Assembly: GCA_040772885.1 (NCBI GenBank)
Contig: JAXGXF010000005.1
Location: 181,084-245,083 of the forward strand
Direction of reading: 5' to 3'
Origin: Pullichristensenella sp002068815
GTDB lineage: Bacteria > Bacillota > Clostridia > Christensenellales > Aristaeellaceae
DNA: 64,000 bases
The number at the start of each line of letters is the position of its first letter. Within the stretch, counting starts at the first letter, position 1. Positions 8,525-17,923 of the stretch are shown here, in pieces. The notes below the pieces were generated by a model. It was not told the origin of the DNA. It did no database searches and worked only from the letters and a program-made list of their open reading frames with translations. A program made the position numbers and the translations under genes.

Positions 8525-8755
8525 ATGGTTTACGAAAAGGTTGTCGAATACATCACGCAGCAGCTTCCGGTCTCCGCGGACTCCGTCACGCCCCAGTCCA
8601 GGCTCGTCGAGGACCTGGGCGCGGACAGCGCGAACATGATGATGCTGATTATGGACCTCGAGGCGGAGTACGACATGACCGTCGAGGACGACGTGCTCGC
8701 ACAGATCAAGACCGTCGACGACATCGTCAAGTACATTGAAAAGCGGGTTGGATAG
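8525..8755 (+). CDS. acpP: Acyl carrier protein
   Basis: 76 residues, acidic, four-helix carrier. The phosphopantetheine Ser sits in EDLGADSANMMM, where most fatty-acid ACPs have DSL; the DSA form keeps the attachment Ser. AAGGAGG lies before the ATG. Its place between plsX and rnc is the classical Firmicute order and supports a role in fatty acid and phospholipid synthesis. Confidence 0.94.
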   Translation: MVYEKVVEYITQQLPVSADSVTPQSRLVEDLGADSANMMMLIMDLEAEYDMTVEDDVLAQIKTVDDIVKYIEKRVG

Positions 8756-8758
8756 TTT

Positions 8759-9436
8759 GTGGATCGGTTCCAGGAGAAGCTCGGATATCGCTTTCGCGAC
8801 CAGGCGCTCTTAAAGACGGCGCTGACGCACCCCTCGTTCGGGAGCGACCACGGCGTCCCGCACTATCAGCGGCTGGAGTTTCTGGGGGACGCCGTGTTGG
8901 AGCTCGCGGTCAGCGAGCACCTGTTCCACGCGCTGCCGGCGGTCCCGGAGGGGACGTTGACCAGGATGCGCGCGCACATCGTCCGGGAGGAGGCGCTCTC
9001 GGAGGCGGCGAGGCGGCTGGAAATCGGGCGACTCGTTCGGCTCTCGGTGGGCGAGGAGCGATCCGGCGGGCGGGACAAGCCCTCGATTCTCTCGGACGTG
9101 CTCGAGGCCGTGTTCGCGGCGGTCTATCTCGACGGCGGCCAGGAGGAGGCAAGGCGCGCCGTGCTCCAGGCGCTGAACGGCTTCCTGAACCCCGTCGCGC
9201 TCACCGACTGCCTGGACGAAAAATCGAGGCTTCAGGAGGCCATGCAGAAGCGGGGCTCCATGCCTTGCTATGTATTCGTGTCCTCGGAGGGGCCCGCGCA
9301 CGCCCCGACGTTTCGCTATCAGGTGTTCGAGGGGGACGCGCTGCTCGGCGAGGGCGAGGGCTTCAGCAAGCAGCTCGCGCAGCAGGCGGCGGCGAAAAAC
9401 GCATTGCGGAAATTGGGAGAACACCATTGCGGCTGA
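8759..9436 (+). CDS. rnc: Ribonuclease III
   Basis: 225 residues. The catalytic domain carries RLEFLGDAVLEL (signature), and the acidic DVLEAVFAAVYLDGG; a double-stranded RNA-binding domain fills the last 70 residues with an A-K-N-A-L-R-K ending. It cuts double-stranded RNA in rRNA and mRNA processing. The start is a GTG three bases after the acpP stop. Its end overlaps the smc start by 10 bases. Confidence 0.95.
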   Translation: MDRFQEKLGYRFRDQALLKTALTHPSFGSDHGVPHYQRLEFLGDAVLELAVSEHLFHALPAVPEGTLTRMRAHIVREEALSEAARRLEIGRLVRLSVGEERSGGRDKPSILSDVLEAVFAAVYLDGGQEEARRAVLQALNGFLNPVALTDCLDEKSRLQEAMQKRGSMPCYVFVSSEGPAHAPTFRYQVFEGDALLGEGEGFSKQLAQQAAAKNALRKLGEHHCG

Positions 9437-12400
9437 AAAAATTGACCATCCACGGGTTCAAGTCGTTTGCGGACCACGTGGAGGTGACATTTGAAAACGG
9501 CATCACCGGCGTCGTCGGGCCGAACGGCTGCGGCAAGTCGAACATCGCCGACGCGGTGCGCTGGGTGCTGGGCGAGCAGAGCGCAAAGTCGCTTCGCGGC
9601 TCGAAGATGGAGGACGTGATCTTCAACGGCACCGAAAAGCGCCGCCGGCTCGCGTTTTGCGAGGTCGCGCTCGTGTTCGACAACGAGGACAAGGCCCTGC
9701 CGGTCGACTTTTCGGAGGTCGCGGTGTCGCGCCGCGTGTATCGCAGCGGCGAGGGCGAGTATCAGCTCAACGGCACCGCCTGCCGGCTCCGCGACATCGT
9801 CGACCTGTTCCGCGACACCGGCATCGGCCGCGAGGGCTACTCGCTGATCGGCCAGGGCCGCATCGACGAGATACTCTCCGCGCGCTCCGAGGACCGCCGA
9901 AAGGTGTTCGAGGAGGCCGCGGGCATCGTCAAGTACAAGGCGCGAAAGCTCGACGCCGAGCGCCGCATGGAGAACACGCGGAAGAACCTGACGCGCGTCG
10001 AGGACATACTCGCCGAGCTCGAGGGCCGCGTCGAGCCGCTCAAGGAGCAAAGCGAGGCCGCGCGCGAGTACCTGTCGCTCCGGGACGAGTTGAAGTCGCT
10101 CGACCTGAACGTCTACCTCGCGCGCACCGAGCGGTATCAGGCGCGATTGAAGGAGCTCCGGGAGTCGCTCGAGTCGCTCGGGGAGGCCGTAACTTCCTTC
10201 GAGGCGGAGCTTGCGCAGACCGCCGCCCGGCGCGAGGAGGGGCAGGTCAGGCTCGAGGAGCTTGAACGCGAGGCCGCCGGGCAGCGCGAGGGCGTGCAGC
10301 ACTGGATTCGCGAGGTCGAGGCGCGCGAGGGCGCCGCGCAGGTCATGCGCGAGCGCATACTGTCCGCCGAGCGCGAGCGCGACCGCCTGCGCAAGGAGCG
10401 CGAGGCGGCGAAGGAGGGCGGCGGCGGCGTCAACCGGCACGTCGAGGAGCTGCAAAGGAAAATCGACGCGGAGACGGCCGCGCTCGCGGAGCTCGATGCC
10501 GCCCATGAGGGGCGCGAGGCGGAACTCGGCCGGTTCGAGGCGGAGCTCACGGCGCTCGAGGCGGACGCGGAGCGCGAGAAGCAGCAGATCATACAGTCGA
10601 TGAACAAGCTCGGCGACGTGCGCAACCAGCAGGCGCGATTGGGGGCCATGCGCGCCGCGCTCGAGGCGCAGCTGGCGTCCATGGAGGCGGACGAGGCGCG
10701 CGCGGACGCGGGCTCGCAGTCGCTTGCGGAAGTCGTCGAGGCGGCCAAGTCGCTGCTCGACGAGGAGAGCGCGCGAAAGCGGCGGCTCGAGGCGGAGGTC
10801 TCGCAGTCGGTCGAGGAGGTGCGCGTCTCGAGCGAGTTGAGCTCGGCGCTCTCCGAAAAGGTCAGCGCGCGGATGGCCGACCGGCAGCGCGCGGACTCGC
10901 GGCTCAAGCTCTTGATCGAGATGCAGAACGACTACGAGGGCTACCAGCACAGCGTCAAGCAGGTGCTGCTGCACGCCCGCAAGAGCGGCGCGTCCGGCGT
11001 GCACGGCGTCGTCGCGGAATTGATCGAGGTGCCTGAAAGGCTCGAGCGCGCGATCGACATGGTGCTGGGCGGCGCGCTGCAAAACATCGTCGTCGAGCGC
11101 GACGAGGACGCGAAGCGCATGATCGAGTATCTGCGCAACCACCGCTTCGGCCGCGCGACGTTTCTGCCGGTGCAGTCGGTGCGCCCGCGCGTGCTCGACG
11201 CGCGCGAGCGGGATGTGCTGTCGATGCCGGGGTGCCTGGGCGTCGCGTCGGAGCTCATCAAGTTCGACCCGAAGTACAGGGGCGCGATCGACAGCCTGCT
11301 CGCGCGCACGGTCATCGCCGAGGACCTCGACGCGGGCATACGCATACAGCGCGCGGGGCGGTACGCGTTCCGGCTCGTGACGCTCGAGGGCGACGTCATG
11401 CACTCCGGCGGCTCGATGACCGGCGGAAGCGTGCAGTCGCGCGTGACGAATCTGCTGTCCCGCGGCCGCGAGATCGACGAACTGCAGCGCACGCTCGTCA
11501 GGCTCGACGACGAGCTGATCGCCTCGCGCAACGAGCTCGTCCGGCAGGAGGCGGAGCGTACCCGGCTCAAGCAGGAGCGCGCCGAGCTCTACGACGAATT
11601 GCACCGGCAGGAGGTTGCCTGCGCGCGCGCCGAGGCGCAGTTGAAGGCCGCGCTCGACGAGCAGGAGGCGCACAGGAAGTCCGTCGAGCGCGTCAAGGGC
11701 GAGCGCGAGCGGCTCACCGCGCAGCTCGAGGACGTCGCGAAATCGCTCGATGCCTTGAGCGGCAACCGGCAGTCGGCCGAGGAGAACACCGCCGAGCGGC
11801 AGGAGCGCGTGCGCCAGATGATGGAGGACATCTATCAAAAGCGCGAGATCGGCGAGAAGCTGCGCCGCGAGGTGTCCGACGAGCGCGTGCAGCTCGCGAC
11901 GCGAAGGCGCGGGCTCGAGGCGACGGCCGCCGACCACGCGCGGCTGATTCGGCAGGCGGCGGACCTGGAGAAGCTGATCCTGAATTCCGGCGCCGAGCTC
12001 GAGGCGTGCGAGAAGCGGCTTTTCGAGAGCGCGAAGGTCCTCGAACAGGACGCGCTCGCGCTTTCGGAGGGCAAGGCCGAGCTCGACCGCGTCCGCGGCC
12101 TGTTCAACGAAACCGACAAAAAGCGGACCGACGCGCAGCGCGAGAACCAGAAGCTCTCGGATGCGATCGACCGGCTGCGCGCCGAGATCGACGAGCACGG
12201 CGAGAAGCGCCACCGGAGCGAATTGCAGCTGCAGCGCGTCGAGACGGAGTTCAAGCAGATCGAGGACCGAATCTGGGAGGATTACGAGCTTACATACGCC
12301 GGCGCGGAGCCGTTCCGGCAGCCGGACTTCAAGCTGACCGAGTCGGAAAAGCGCATCGCGCAAATTCGCGCGCGCATCCGCGAGATGGGCGTCGTGAACG

Positions 12401-12987
12401 TCTCCGCGCTCGACGAGTACCGGCAGACGGTTACTAGGCTGCAGGAACTGACCGCGCAGCGCGACGACCTTAGGAAGGCCGAGAAGGACCTGAAGGACAT
12501 CATCGAGGAGCTCGAGCGCAAGATGGAGAGCCAGTTCAGGCGCGAGTTCGCGGTGCTGAACCAGAACTTCCAGCGGACCTTCGTCCGGCTCTTCGGCGGC
12601 GGCCGCGCGGAATTGACGCTCTCCGACCCGAACGACGCGCTGAACTGCGACATAGACGTCGTCGCGCAGCCGCCGGGGAAGAAGCTGCAGATGCTGACGC
12701 TGCTCTCGGGCGGCGAGCGCGCGCTGACGGCGATCGCGATACTGTTCGCGATGCTCGATCTGAAGCCGACGCCGTTCTGCATACTCGACGAGATCGAGGC
12801 GGCGCTCGACGACGCGAACATCGACAACTTCGCGGACTACCTGCGCGACTACTCGCGGGATACGCAGTTCGTGGTCATCACGCACCGCAAGGGCACGATG
12901 GAGCGATGCAACGCGCTCTACGGCGTCGTGATGGAGGAAAAGGGCGTTTCAAAGCTGGTCTCGGTCGCGATGCACGAGGCGAGCTGA
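9427..12987 (+). CDS. smc: Chromosome segregation protein SMC
   Basis: 1186 residues, the size of Bacillus SMC. Order: N-terminal ATPase half (LKKLTIHGFKSFAD; Walker A GPNGCGKSN at about 31-39), long coiled coil, hinge at about 520-660 with MTGGS, second coiled coil, and a C-terminal head with LLSGGERALTAIA (about 1092) and Walker B CILDEIEAALDD. It compacts and segregates chromosomes together with ScpA and ScpB, which are not in the window. I start at the TTG at 9427, inside the end of rnc, because the protein family begins there and GGGAGA precedes it. The frame is open further upstream but that part has no family similarity. Confidence 0.96.
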   Translation: MRLKKLTIHGFKSFADHVEVTFENGITGVVGPNGCGKSNIADAVRWVLGEQSAKSLRGSKMEDVIFNGTEKRRRLAFCEVALVFDNEDKALPVDFSEVAVSRRVYRSGEGEYQLNGTACRLRDIVDLFRDTGIGREGYSLIGQGRIDEILSARSEDRRKVFEEAAGIVKYKARKLDAERRMENTRKNLTRVEDILAELEGRVEPLKEQSEAAREYLSLRDELKSLDLNVYLARTERYQARLKELRESLESLGEAVTSFEAELAQTAARREEGQVRLEELEREAAGQREGVQHWIREVEAREGAAQVMRERILSAERERDRLRKEREAAKEGGGGVNRHVEELQRKIDAETAALAELDAAHEGREAELGRFEAELTALEADAEREKQQIIQSMNKLGDVRNQQARLGAMRAALEAQLASMEADEARADAGSQSLAEVVEAAKSLLDEESARKRRLEAEVSQSVEEVRVSSELSSALSEKVSARMADRQRADSRLKLLIEMQNDYEGYQHSVKQVLLHARKSGASGVHGVVAELIEVPERLERAIDMVLGGALQNIVVERDEDAKRMIEYLRNHRFGRATFLPVQSVRPRVLDARERDVLSMPGCLGVASELIKFDPKYRGAIDSLLARTVIAEDLDAGIRIQRAGRYAFRLVTLEGDVMHSGGSMTGGSVQSRVTNLLSRGREIDELQRTLVRLDDELIASRNELVRQEAERTRLKQERAELYDELHRQEVACARAEAQLKAALDEQEAHRKSVERVKGERERLTAQLEDVAKSLDALSGNRQSAEENTAERQERVRQMMEDIYQKREIGEKLRREVSDERVQLATRRRGLEATAADHARLIRQAADLEKLILNSGAELEACEKRLFESAKVLEQDALALSEGKAELDRVRGLFNETDKKRTDAQRENQKLSDAIDRLRAEIDEHGEKRHRSELQLQRVETEFKQIEDRIWEDYELTYAGAEPFRQPDFKLTESEKRIAQIRARIREMGVVNVSALDEYRQTVTRLQELTAQRDDLRKAEKDLKDIIEELERKMESQFRREFAVLNQNFQRTFVRLFGGGRAELTLSDPNDALNCDIDVVAQPPGKKLQMLTLLSGGERALTAIAILFAMLDLKPTPFCILDEIEAALDDANIDNFADYLRDYSRDTQFVVITHRKGTMERCNALYGVVMEEKGVSKLVSVAMHEAS

Positions 12988-13009
12988 AAAACGGAGTTAG
13001 GAGAGATTT

Positions 13010-13909
13010 ATGGGACTGTTTGACCGGATCAAATCGGGGCTCAAGAAGACCAGGGACGCGTTCGCCGGGCGGATGGACGAGCTGATCGTCAACTACAAGG
13101 CGCTCGACGACGAGTTCTTCGAGGACCTGAGCGACATCCTGATCATGGCGGACATCGGCGTCAAGACGACCGAGCTCGCGGTCGGGAGGCTCCGCGACAG
13201 GTGCAGGGCGGAGAAGATCGGCGACCCCGCAGTTGCGCGCGAGGCGCTCAAGGAGATACTCATCGACATCATGCGCACGGAGCCGATGCAGCTTTCGAGC
13301 CCGATGGTGCTGCTCGTGATCGGCGTCAACGGCGTCGGAAAGACGACGACCATCGGAAAGCTCGCGACGCGGTTCAAAACCGTCGGCCGGCGCGTGATCA
13401 TCTGCGCGGCGGACACGTTCCGCGCGGCGGCGGCGGAGCAGCTGACCGTGTGGGCGAGCCGGGCGGACGTGCCGATCATCAAGCAGAAGGAGGGCGCCGA
13501 CCCCGCGGCGGTCGTGTTCGACGGCATACAGGCCGCGAAGGGACGCCACGCCGACGTGCTGATCGTCGACACGGCGGGCAGGCTTCACAACAAGGCGCAC
13601 CTGATGGAGGAACTCCGCAAGATCGGCCGCGTCGCCGAGCGCGAGTACCCGGAGGCGGCGCTCAAGGCGCTGCTCGTCATCGACGCGACGACCGGGCAGA
13701 ACGGATTGCAGCAGGCGCAGATGTTCAAGGAGGTCGCCAACATCGAGGGCATCGTCTTGACGAAGCTCGACGGCACCGCGAAGGGCGGCATCGCCGTCGC
13801 GATACGGAACGAGCTGGGGCTCCCGGTGTACTACATCGGCTTCGGCGAGAAGCTCGACGACCTGCAGCCGTTTGACGCGAGCGAGTTTGTGGAGGCGATT
13901 TTCGGATGA
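13010..13909 (+). CDS. ftsY: Signal recognition particle receptor FtsY
   Basis: 299 residues, the short form without a long acidic A-domain. NG domain: GVNGVGKTTTIGKLA (G1), DTFRAAAAEQL, DTAGRLHNK (G3), TKLDGTAKGG (G4) and a final GFGEKLDDLQPF. It docks SRP-ribosome complexes at the membrane. It follows smc by 22 bases with a TAGGAGAG site, and its stop overlaps nagA (ATGA). Confidence 0.96.
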   Translation: MGLFDRIKSGLKKTRDAFAGRMDELIVNYKALDDEFFEDLSDILIMADIGVKTTELAVGRLRDRCRAEKIGDPAVAREALKEILIDIMRTEPMQLSSPMVLLVIGVNGVGKTTTIGKLATRFKTVGRRVIICAADTFRAAAAEQLTVWASRADVPIIKQKEGADPAAVVFDGIQAAKGRHADVLIVDTAGRLHNKAHLMEELRKIGRVAEREYPEAALKALLVIDATTGQNGLQQAQMFKEVANIEGIVLTKLDGTAKGGIAVAIRNELGLPVYYIGFGEKLDDLQPFDASEFVEAIFG

Positions 13910-15048
13910 AGGCGATTGTAAACGGCAAGATCGTGCTGCCCGACCGCATTGCGGAGGGCAAGGCGCTCGTCTTTGGTGAAAGGATCGAGGGCGTCTTCGA
14001 CGAAGTCCCCGCGGGAGCGGAGGTCGTCGACGCGCGGGGAATGTACGTGCTGCCGGGGCTCTTCGACATGCACATCCACGGCTACCTCGGCGAGGACGCG
14101 TCCGACGGGAGCTACGAGGGGCTCGTGGTCATGGCCGGGGGCGTCGCGAAGAACGGCGTGACGGCGTTTTTGCCGACGACGATGACGGTCTCGAAGGCCG
14201 AGCTCCGAACGGCGTTCGCGGCGATCCGGAAGCTGATGGCGGACGGCGAGGCGCCCGATTGGGCCGGCGCGCGCGCGGTCGGCATCAACGCCGAGGGGCC
14301 GTTCATCAACCCCGCGAAGAAGGGCGCGCAGGCGGGCGAGCACATCGTGCCCGGCGACGCGGCGTTCTTGCTCGAGTACCCGGAGGTCAGGCAGACGACG
14401 ATCGCGCCGGAGATGCACGAGAACCTCGCGTGCGTAAGGGAGCTTTCCGAAAGCGGGATCGTCGTGTCGATCGGGCACACGAATGCCACGTATGTTCAGG
14501 CTCGGGAGGCGATCGAGACCGGCGCGCGCAACGCGACGCACCTGTTCAACGCGATGCCGCCGCTGAACCACCGCGACCCCGGCGCGGTCGGCGCGGCGCT
14601 CGAGGACGATCGCGTCTACTGCGAACTGATCGCGGACGCGTTCCATATCCATCCCGGCCTTTTCTCGATCCTGCGGAAGCTCAAGGGCGACCGGCTCGTG
14701 CTCGTCACCGACTGCACGCGCGCGGGCGGGCTCGCGGACGGCGAATACTCGCTCGGCGGCCAGCCGATCTTCGTCAAGGGCATCGAGTGCAGGCTTTCGG
14801 ACGGCACGATCGCCGGAAGCGTATTGAGGCTGAACCACGCGATCCGGAACATGGTGCGCATGGGCGGGGCGGAGGTCTGGGAGGCCGTCAACATGGCGAG
14901 CCGGAACCCCGCGAAATTGCACGGACGGGCGGACATCGGCTCGCTCGAGCCCGGCAAGCGCGCGGACATCGCGATCGCGGATGAGGACTTCGAGATACAT
15001 GCGACGATCCTCGGCGGTCAGACGATCTACGAGAGGGGGAACGCATGA
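13906..15048 (+). CDS. nagA: N-acetylglucosamine-6-phosphate deacetylase
   Basis: 380 residues of the amidohydrolase fold. Metal and substrate motifs: FDMHIHGY, GINAEGPFINPAKKGAQ, SIGHTNATY, GARNATHLFNAMPPLNHRDPG and LVTDCTRAGG with the active-site Asp. It removes the acetyl group from GlcNAc-6-P, feeding amino sugars to glycolysis or cell-wall synthesis. It overlaps ftsY and the ROK gene by 4 bases each, so this sugar gene is tied translationally to the smc-ftsY operon. No nagB is in the window. Confidence 0.94.
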   Translation: MKAIVNGKIVLPDRIAEGKALVFGERIEGVFDEVPAGAEVVDARGMYVLPGLFDMHIHGYLGEDASDGSYEGLVVMAGGVAKNGVTAFLPTTMTVSKAELRTAFAAIRKLMADGEAPDWAGARAVGINAEGPFINPAKKGAQAGEHIVPGDAAFLLEYPEVRQTTIAPEMHENLACVRELSESGIVVSIGHTNATYVQAREAIETGARNATHLFNAMPPLNHRDPGAVGAALEDDRVYCELIADAFHIHPGLFSILRKLKGDRLVLVTDCTRAGGLADGEYSLGGQPIFVKGIECRLSDGTIAGSVLRLNHAIRNMVRMGGAEVWEAVNMASRNPAKLHGRADIGSLEPGKRADIAIADEDFEIHATILGGQTIYERGNA

Positions 15049-16424
15049 TGGATCTGAAGGTTCGGCCGACGCTCGATCAGGGGTTTCAGCCGCTCGCCGT
15101 GGCGCTGCGCGATTTCGCGGCGGACGTGAAGAAAGTCGGCGGGCGGCGCGTCTCGATCTCGGTCGAGCGCGACGCGGAGAAAATCGAGACCTTTTCGCTC
15201 GACGTGTTCCCGGACGGCGTCGACGACTCGCGCAATTTCCGGATATCCGAGCGCGTCGTCAAGACGCTTCTGTGGGTCTACGGCGGCGCGAAGATCGTCG
15301 TGACCGGCTCCAAGGCGATTTACGAACACATCCGCTCTGCGTACCGCGAGGGCGGCGCGCGCGCGTTCGATGCGGATTTCATGGCGACGGTGTTCGACCG
15401 ACCGTTCGAGGTTGCCTTCGCGGATGCAGCGCCCGAATCGCGCTGGAGCGCGCGGCCGGTCGGCAGGCACCTCGACGGCTGTCGGATCGGCTTCGACGCC
15501 GGCGGCAGCGACCGCAAGGTTTCGGCCGTCGTCGACGGCGAGGCTCGGTTCTCCGAGGAGGTCGTCTGGCACCCGAAATTGAGCGAGGACCCGGCCTACC
15601 AGCGCGCGGGCATTTTGGAATCCCTGCGCACGGCCGCGTCGAAGATGCCGCGCGTCGACGCGATCGGCGTCAGCACCGCGGGCGTCACGATCGACAACCG
15701 GATGATGATCTCGTCGCTGTTTCTGAAGGTGCCGAAGGAATTGCACGCGGAGCACGTGCGCAACGTCTACATAGACTGCGCGCGCGAGATCGGCGCGGAC
15801 ATCCCGGTCGAGGTCGCAAACGACGGCGACGTGACGGCGCTCGCGGGCGCGATGGAGCTGAACGACGGCTGCGTGCTCGGCATCGCGATGGGCACGAGCG
15901 AGGCCGGGGGCTACGTGGACAATGCCGGGAACATCACCGGCTGGCTCAACGAGCTGGCGTTCGTGCCGATCGACCTGAACCCGGACGCGATGGAGGACGA
16001 GTGGTCGCTCGACCGCGGCTGCGGCGTCAAGTACTTCTCGCAGGACGGCGTCATCAAGCTCGCGCCCGAGGCGGGCATCGAGCTCGACCCGGCATTGTCC
16101 CCGGCGGAGAAGCTGAAAGTCGTGCAGAAATTGATGGCCGGGAACGACCCGCGCGCGCGGGCGATCTACGAGACGCTCGGCGTAAACTTCGGCTACGCGA
16201 TCGCGTATTACGCGCTGTTCTACGATATCCGCCACGTGCTCGTCATGGGTCGCGTGACGTCCGGCGACGGCGGCGTGCTGCTGCTAAACAAAGCGCGCGA
16301 GGTGTTGAGGCTCGATTTCCCGGAGCTCGCGGAGAAGATCGAACTCGCGATCCCGGACGAGCACAGCCGCAGGGTCGGCCAGTCCGTCGCGGCGGCCAGC
16401 CTGGCCGCTTCCAAGAATGGATGA
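15045..16424 (+). CDS. ROK family protein (putative sugar kinase) with N-terminal extension
   Basis: 459 residues. The last 310 follow the ROK pattern: phosphate loop GFDAGGSDRKVSAVV, VDAIGVSTAGVTIDN, VEVANDGDVTALAGAM with the likely catalytic Asp, and LGIAMGTSEAGGYVD. The usual ROK zinc motif (C-x-C-G-x2-G-C) is missing. About 150 residues precede the kinase part, with no helix-turn-helix that I can see. ROK members phosphorylate hexoses or act as regulators. Overlap with nagA suggests amino-sugar metabolism. Substrate unknown. Confidence 0.75.
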   Translation: MMDLKVRPTLDQGFQPLAVALRDFAADVKKVGGRRVSISVERDAEKIETFSLDVFPDGVDDSRNFRISERVVKTLLWVYGGAKIVVTGSKAIYEHIRSAYREGGARAFDADFMATVFDRPFEVAFADAAPESRWSARPVGRHLDGCRIGFDAGGSDRKVSAVVDGEARFSEEVVWHPKLSEDPAYQRAGILESLRTAASKMPRVDAIGVSTAGVTIDNRMMISSLFLKVPKELHAEHVRNVYIDCAREIGADIPVEVANDGDVTALAGAMELNDGCVLGIAMGTSEAGGYVDNAGNITGWLNELAFVPIDLNPDAMEDEWSLDRGCGVKYFSQDGVIKLAPEAGIELDPALSPAEKLKVVQKLMAGNDPRARAIYETLGVNFGYAIAYYALFYDIRHVLVMGRVTSGDGGVLLLNKAREVLRLDFPELAEKIELAIPDEHSRRVGQSVAAASLAASKNG

Positions 16425-16905
16425 CATCGACGCGGGCATCCGGAAGGGCGACCGCTGGTTCCGGTACCGCGCGGCGGCGATCCTCCTCGAGGAGGGCCAC
16501 GTGCTGATGGCGCGCAACGAGCGCGACCCTTTCTACTACTCGGTCGGCGGCGCTGTGCGGATCGGCGAGGCCGCCGAGGACGCCGTGCGCCGCGAGGTGC
16601 TGGAGGAAGTGGGGGAGGACTACGAGGTCGACCGGCTCGCGTTCGTCCACGAGAACTTCTTCGTCGGCGAATTCCCGAGCAACCGCGGGCTTCAATGCCA
16701 CGAACTCGCGCTGTACTTCCTGATGAAGCCACGCGGCACGCGGGCGATCCGCGGCGCGGAGAGCTACGCAATCGACGGCGCGCGCGAGGGGGTCCTCTGG
16801 CTCCCGGTCGATCGCCTCGACGAATACTTCATCCATCCCAGGTTTTTCACGCAGAAGCTCAAGGACATCCCGGAGACGCCCGAACACATCGTGACACACC
16901 AATAA
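16417..16905 (+). CDS. NUDIX hydrolase
   Basis: 162 residues. The Nudix box is complete: GGAVRIGEAAEDAVRREV followed by LEEVG (G-x5-E-x7-REUxEExGU). Members split nucleoside diphosphates linked to another group; the exact substrate cannot be read. It overlaps the ROK gene by 8 bases and is the last gene of the plsX operon. Confidence 0.88.
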   Translation: MDDIDAGIRKGDRWFRYRAAAILLEEGHVLMARNERDPFYYSVGGAVRIGEAAEDAVRREVLEEVGEDYEVDRLAFVHENFFVGEFPSNRGLQCHELALYFLMKPRGTRAIRGAESYAIDGAREGVLWLPVDRLDEYFIHPRFFTQKLKDIPETPEHIVTHQ

Positions 16906-16937
16906 AAAAACGCCGCGCCCGAAAGGACGCGGCGTTT
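16905..16937 (-). terminator. Rho-independent terminator, mainly for the ABC transporter operon
   Basis: Stem AAACGCCGCG (16908-16917) with CGCGGCGTTT (16928-16937). Read on the minus strand the hairpin is followed by a run of seven T, a good terminator for the transporter operon. On the plus strand only three T follow, so it may also stop the plsX operon weakly. Confidence 0.85.
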
Positions 16938-16948
16938 GAGTTGATTCG

Positions 16949-17923
16949 TCATCTCCCGCTCTTGTCGTACGGCACGCCCTCCGCCTTCGGCGCGCGCGAC
17001 TTCTTCGAGGTCAGAACCAGCACGATCATCGTCACGATGTAGGGGAGCATCAGGTAGATGTACTCGCTCGATTTGACGTTCTTGAAGTCCGGCAAAAACG
17101 GTATGCTGCCCGAGTACGAGCCGAGTATCTTGAAAAACGCGAAGAACAGCGAGGCGCCCAGGATGTTCAGCGGCTTCCAGTTGCCGAAGATCATGACGGC
17201 GAGCGCGAGGAAGCCGTAGCCGGCGACCTGGCTCTGGAAGCCCGAGCCGGCCGCGACCGTGAACGCGAGCCCGCCGATGCCGCCGAGGATTCCCGAGAAG
17301 CACACGCCGATGTAGCGCATCTTATAGACGTTGACGCCGACCGAGTCCGCCGCCTGCGGGTGCTCGCCGCACGCGCGGAGCCTCAGCCCAAGCTTCGTCT
17401 TGTAGAGGATCACGATCGCCGAGACGAGCAGCAGCGCCGCGAGAGGGGTGGTCAGGTACAGGCTCTTGAAGATGAACCTGGTGAAGAAATTGTCCTGCGT
17501 CAGGGCGCTCGTGATGCGCACCCACTTGGGGATCGCGATCGTCGTCTGCCCCTGCCCCTGAATCGCCCAGGTCAGCACGATCGCGAACGCCGGCGCGAGC
17601 ATGTTGAGCGCCGTGCCGCCGATCGTCTGGTTCGCCTTCAGGTGCACGGACGCGAACGCGAGCAGCATCGAAAACAGCGCGCCCGCGGCCGCCGCGATCA
17701 AGATCGCGAACAATACGGCGAGCTGCGCGTGTCCGGCGCCCCAGCCGCTCAAATCCATCGCGCGCAGGAACAGGCAGCTCAACAGCGCCCCGACGATCAT
17801 GATGCCCTCGAGCGCGATGTTGATGATGCCGCTGCGCTCGGAGAACATGCCGCCCAGCGCCACCAGCAGAAGCGGCACCGCGAACAATACGGTGGAGCTC
17901 AGGATATCGGCCAGTATCAGCAT
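16949..17923 (-). CDS. ABC transporter permease (BMP/nucleoside type, second subunit)
   Basis: 324 residues, about nine membrane segments, of the branched-chain/ribose-type permease family. The N-terminal GGMFSERSGIINIALEG motif is typical of the NupQ/YufQ subunit of nucleoside importers. It pairs with the permease encoded just upstream, with which it overlaps by 7 bases. Substrate is inferred from the family (purine nucleosides most often). Confidence 0.88.
   Translation of the reverse strand: MLILADILSSTVLFAVPLLLVALGGMFSERSGIINIALEGIMIVGALLSCLFLRAMDLSGWGAGHAQLAVLFAILIAAAAGALFSMLLAFASVHLKANQTIGGTALNMLAPAFAIVLTWAIQGQGQTTIAIPKWVRITSALTQDNFFTRFIFKSLYLTTPLAALLLVSAIVILYKTKLGLRLRACGEHPQAADSVGVNVYKMRYIGVCFSGILGGIGGLAFTVAAGSGFQSQVAGYGFLALAVMIFGNWKPLNILGASLFFAFFKILGSYSGSIPFLPDFKNVKSSEYIYLMLPYIVTMIVLVLTSKKSRAPKAEGVPYDKSGR

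Noticed and set aside
9265..9426. N-terminal extension of smc through the end of rnc
   Set aside because: The extension lacks family similarity; the TTG at 9427 gives the standard SMC N-terminus and length.
9319..12885. Very long open frame antisense to smc (and similar ones opposite rodA, the repeat protein, pheT, gyrase and trpB)
   Set aside because: Long antisense frames are expected in G+C-rich DNA. They have Arg/His/Leu-rich composition without family motifs, and the opposite strand carries a clear gene in each case.
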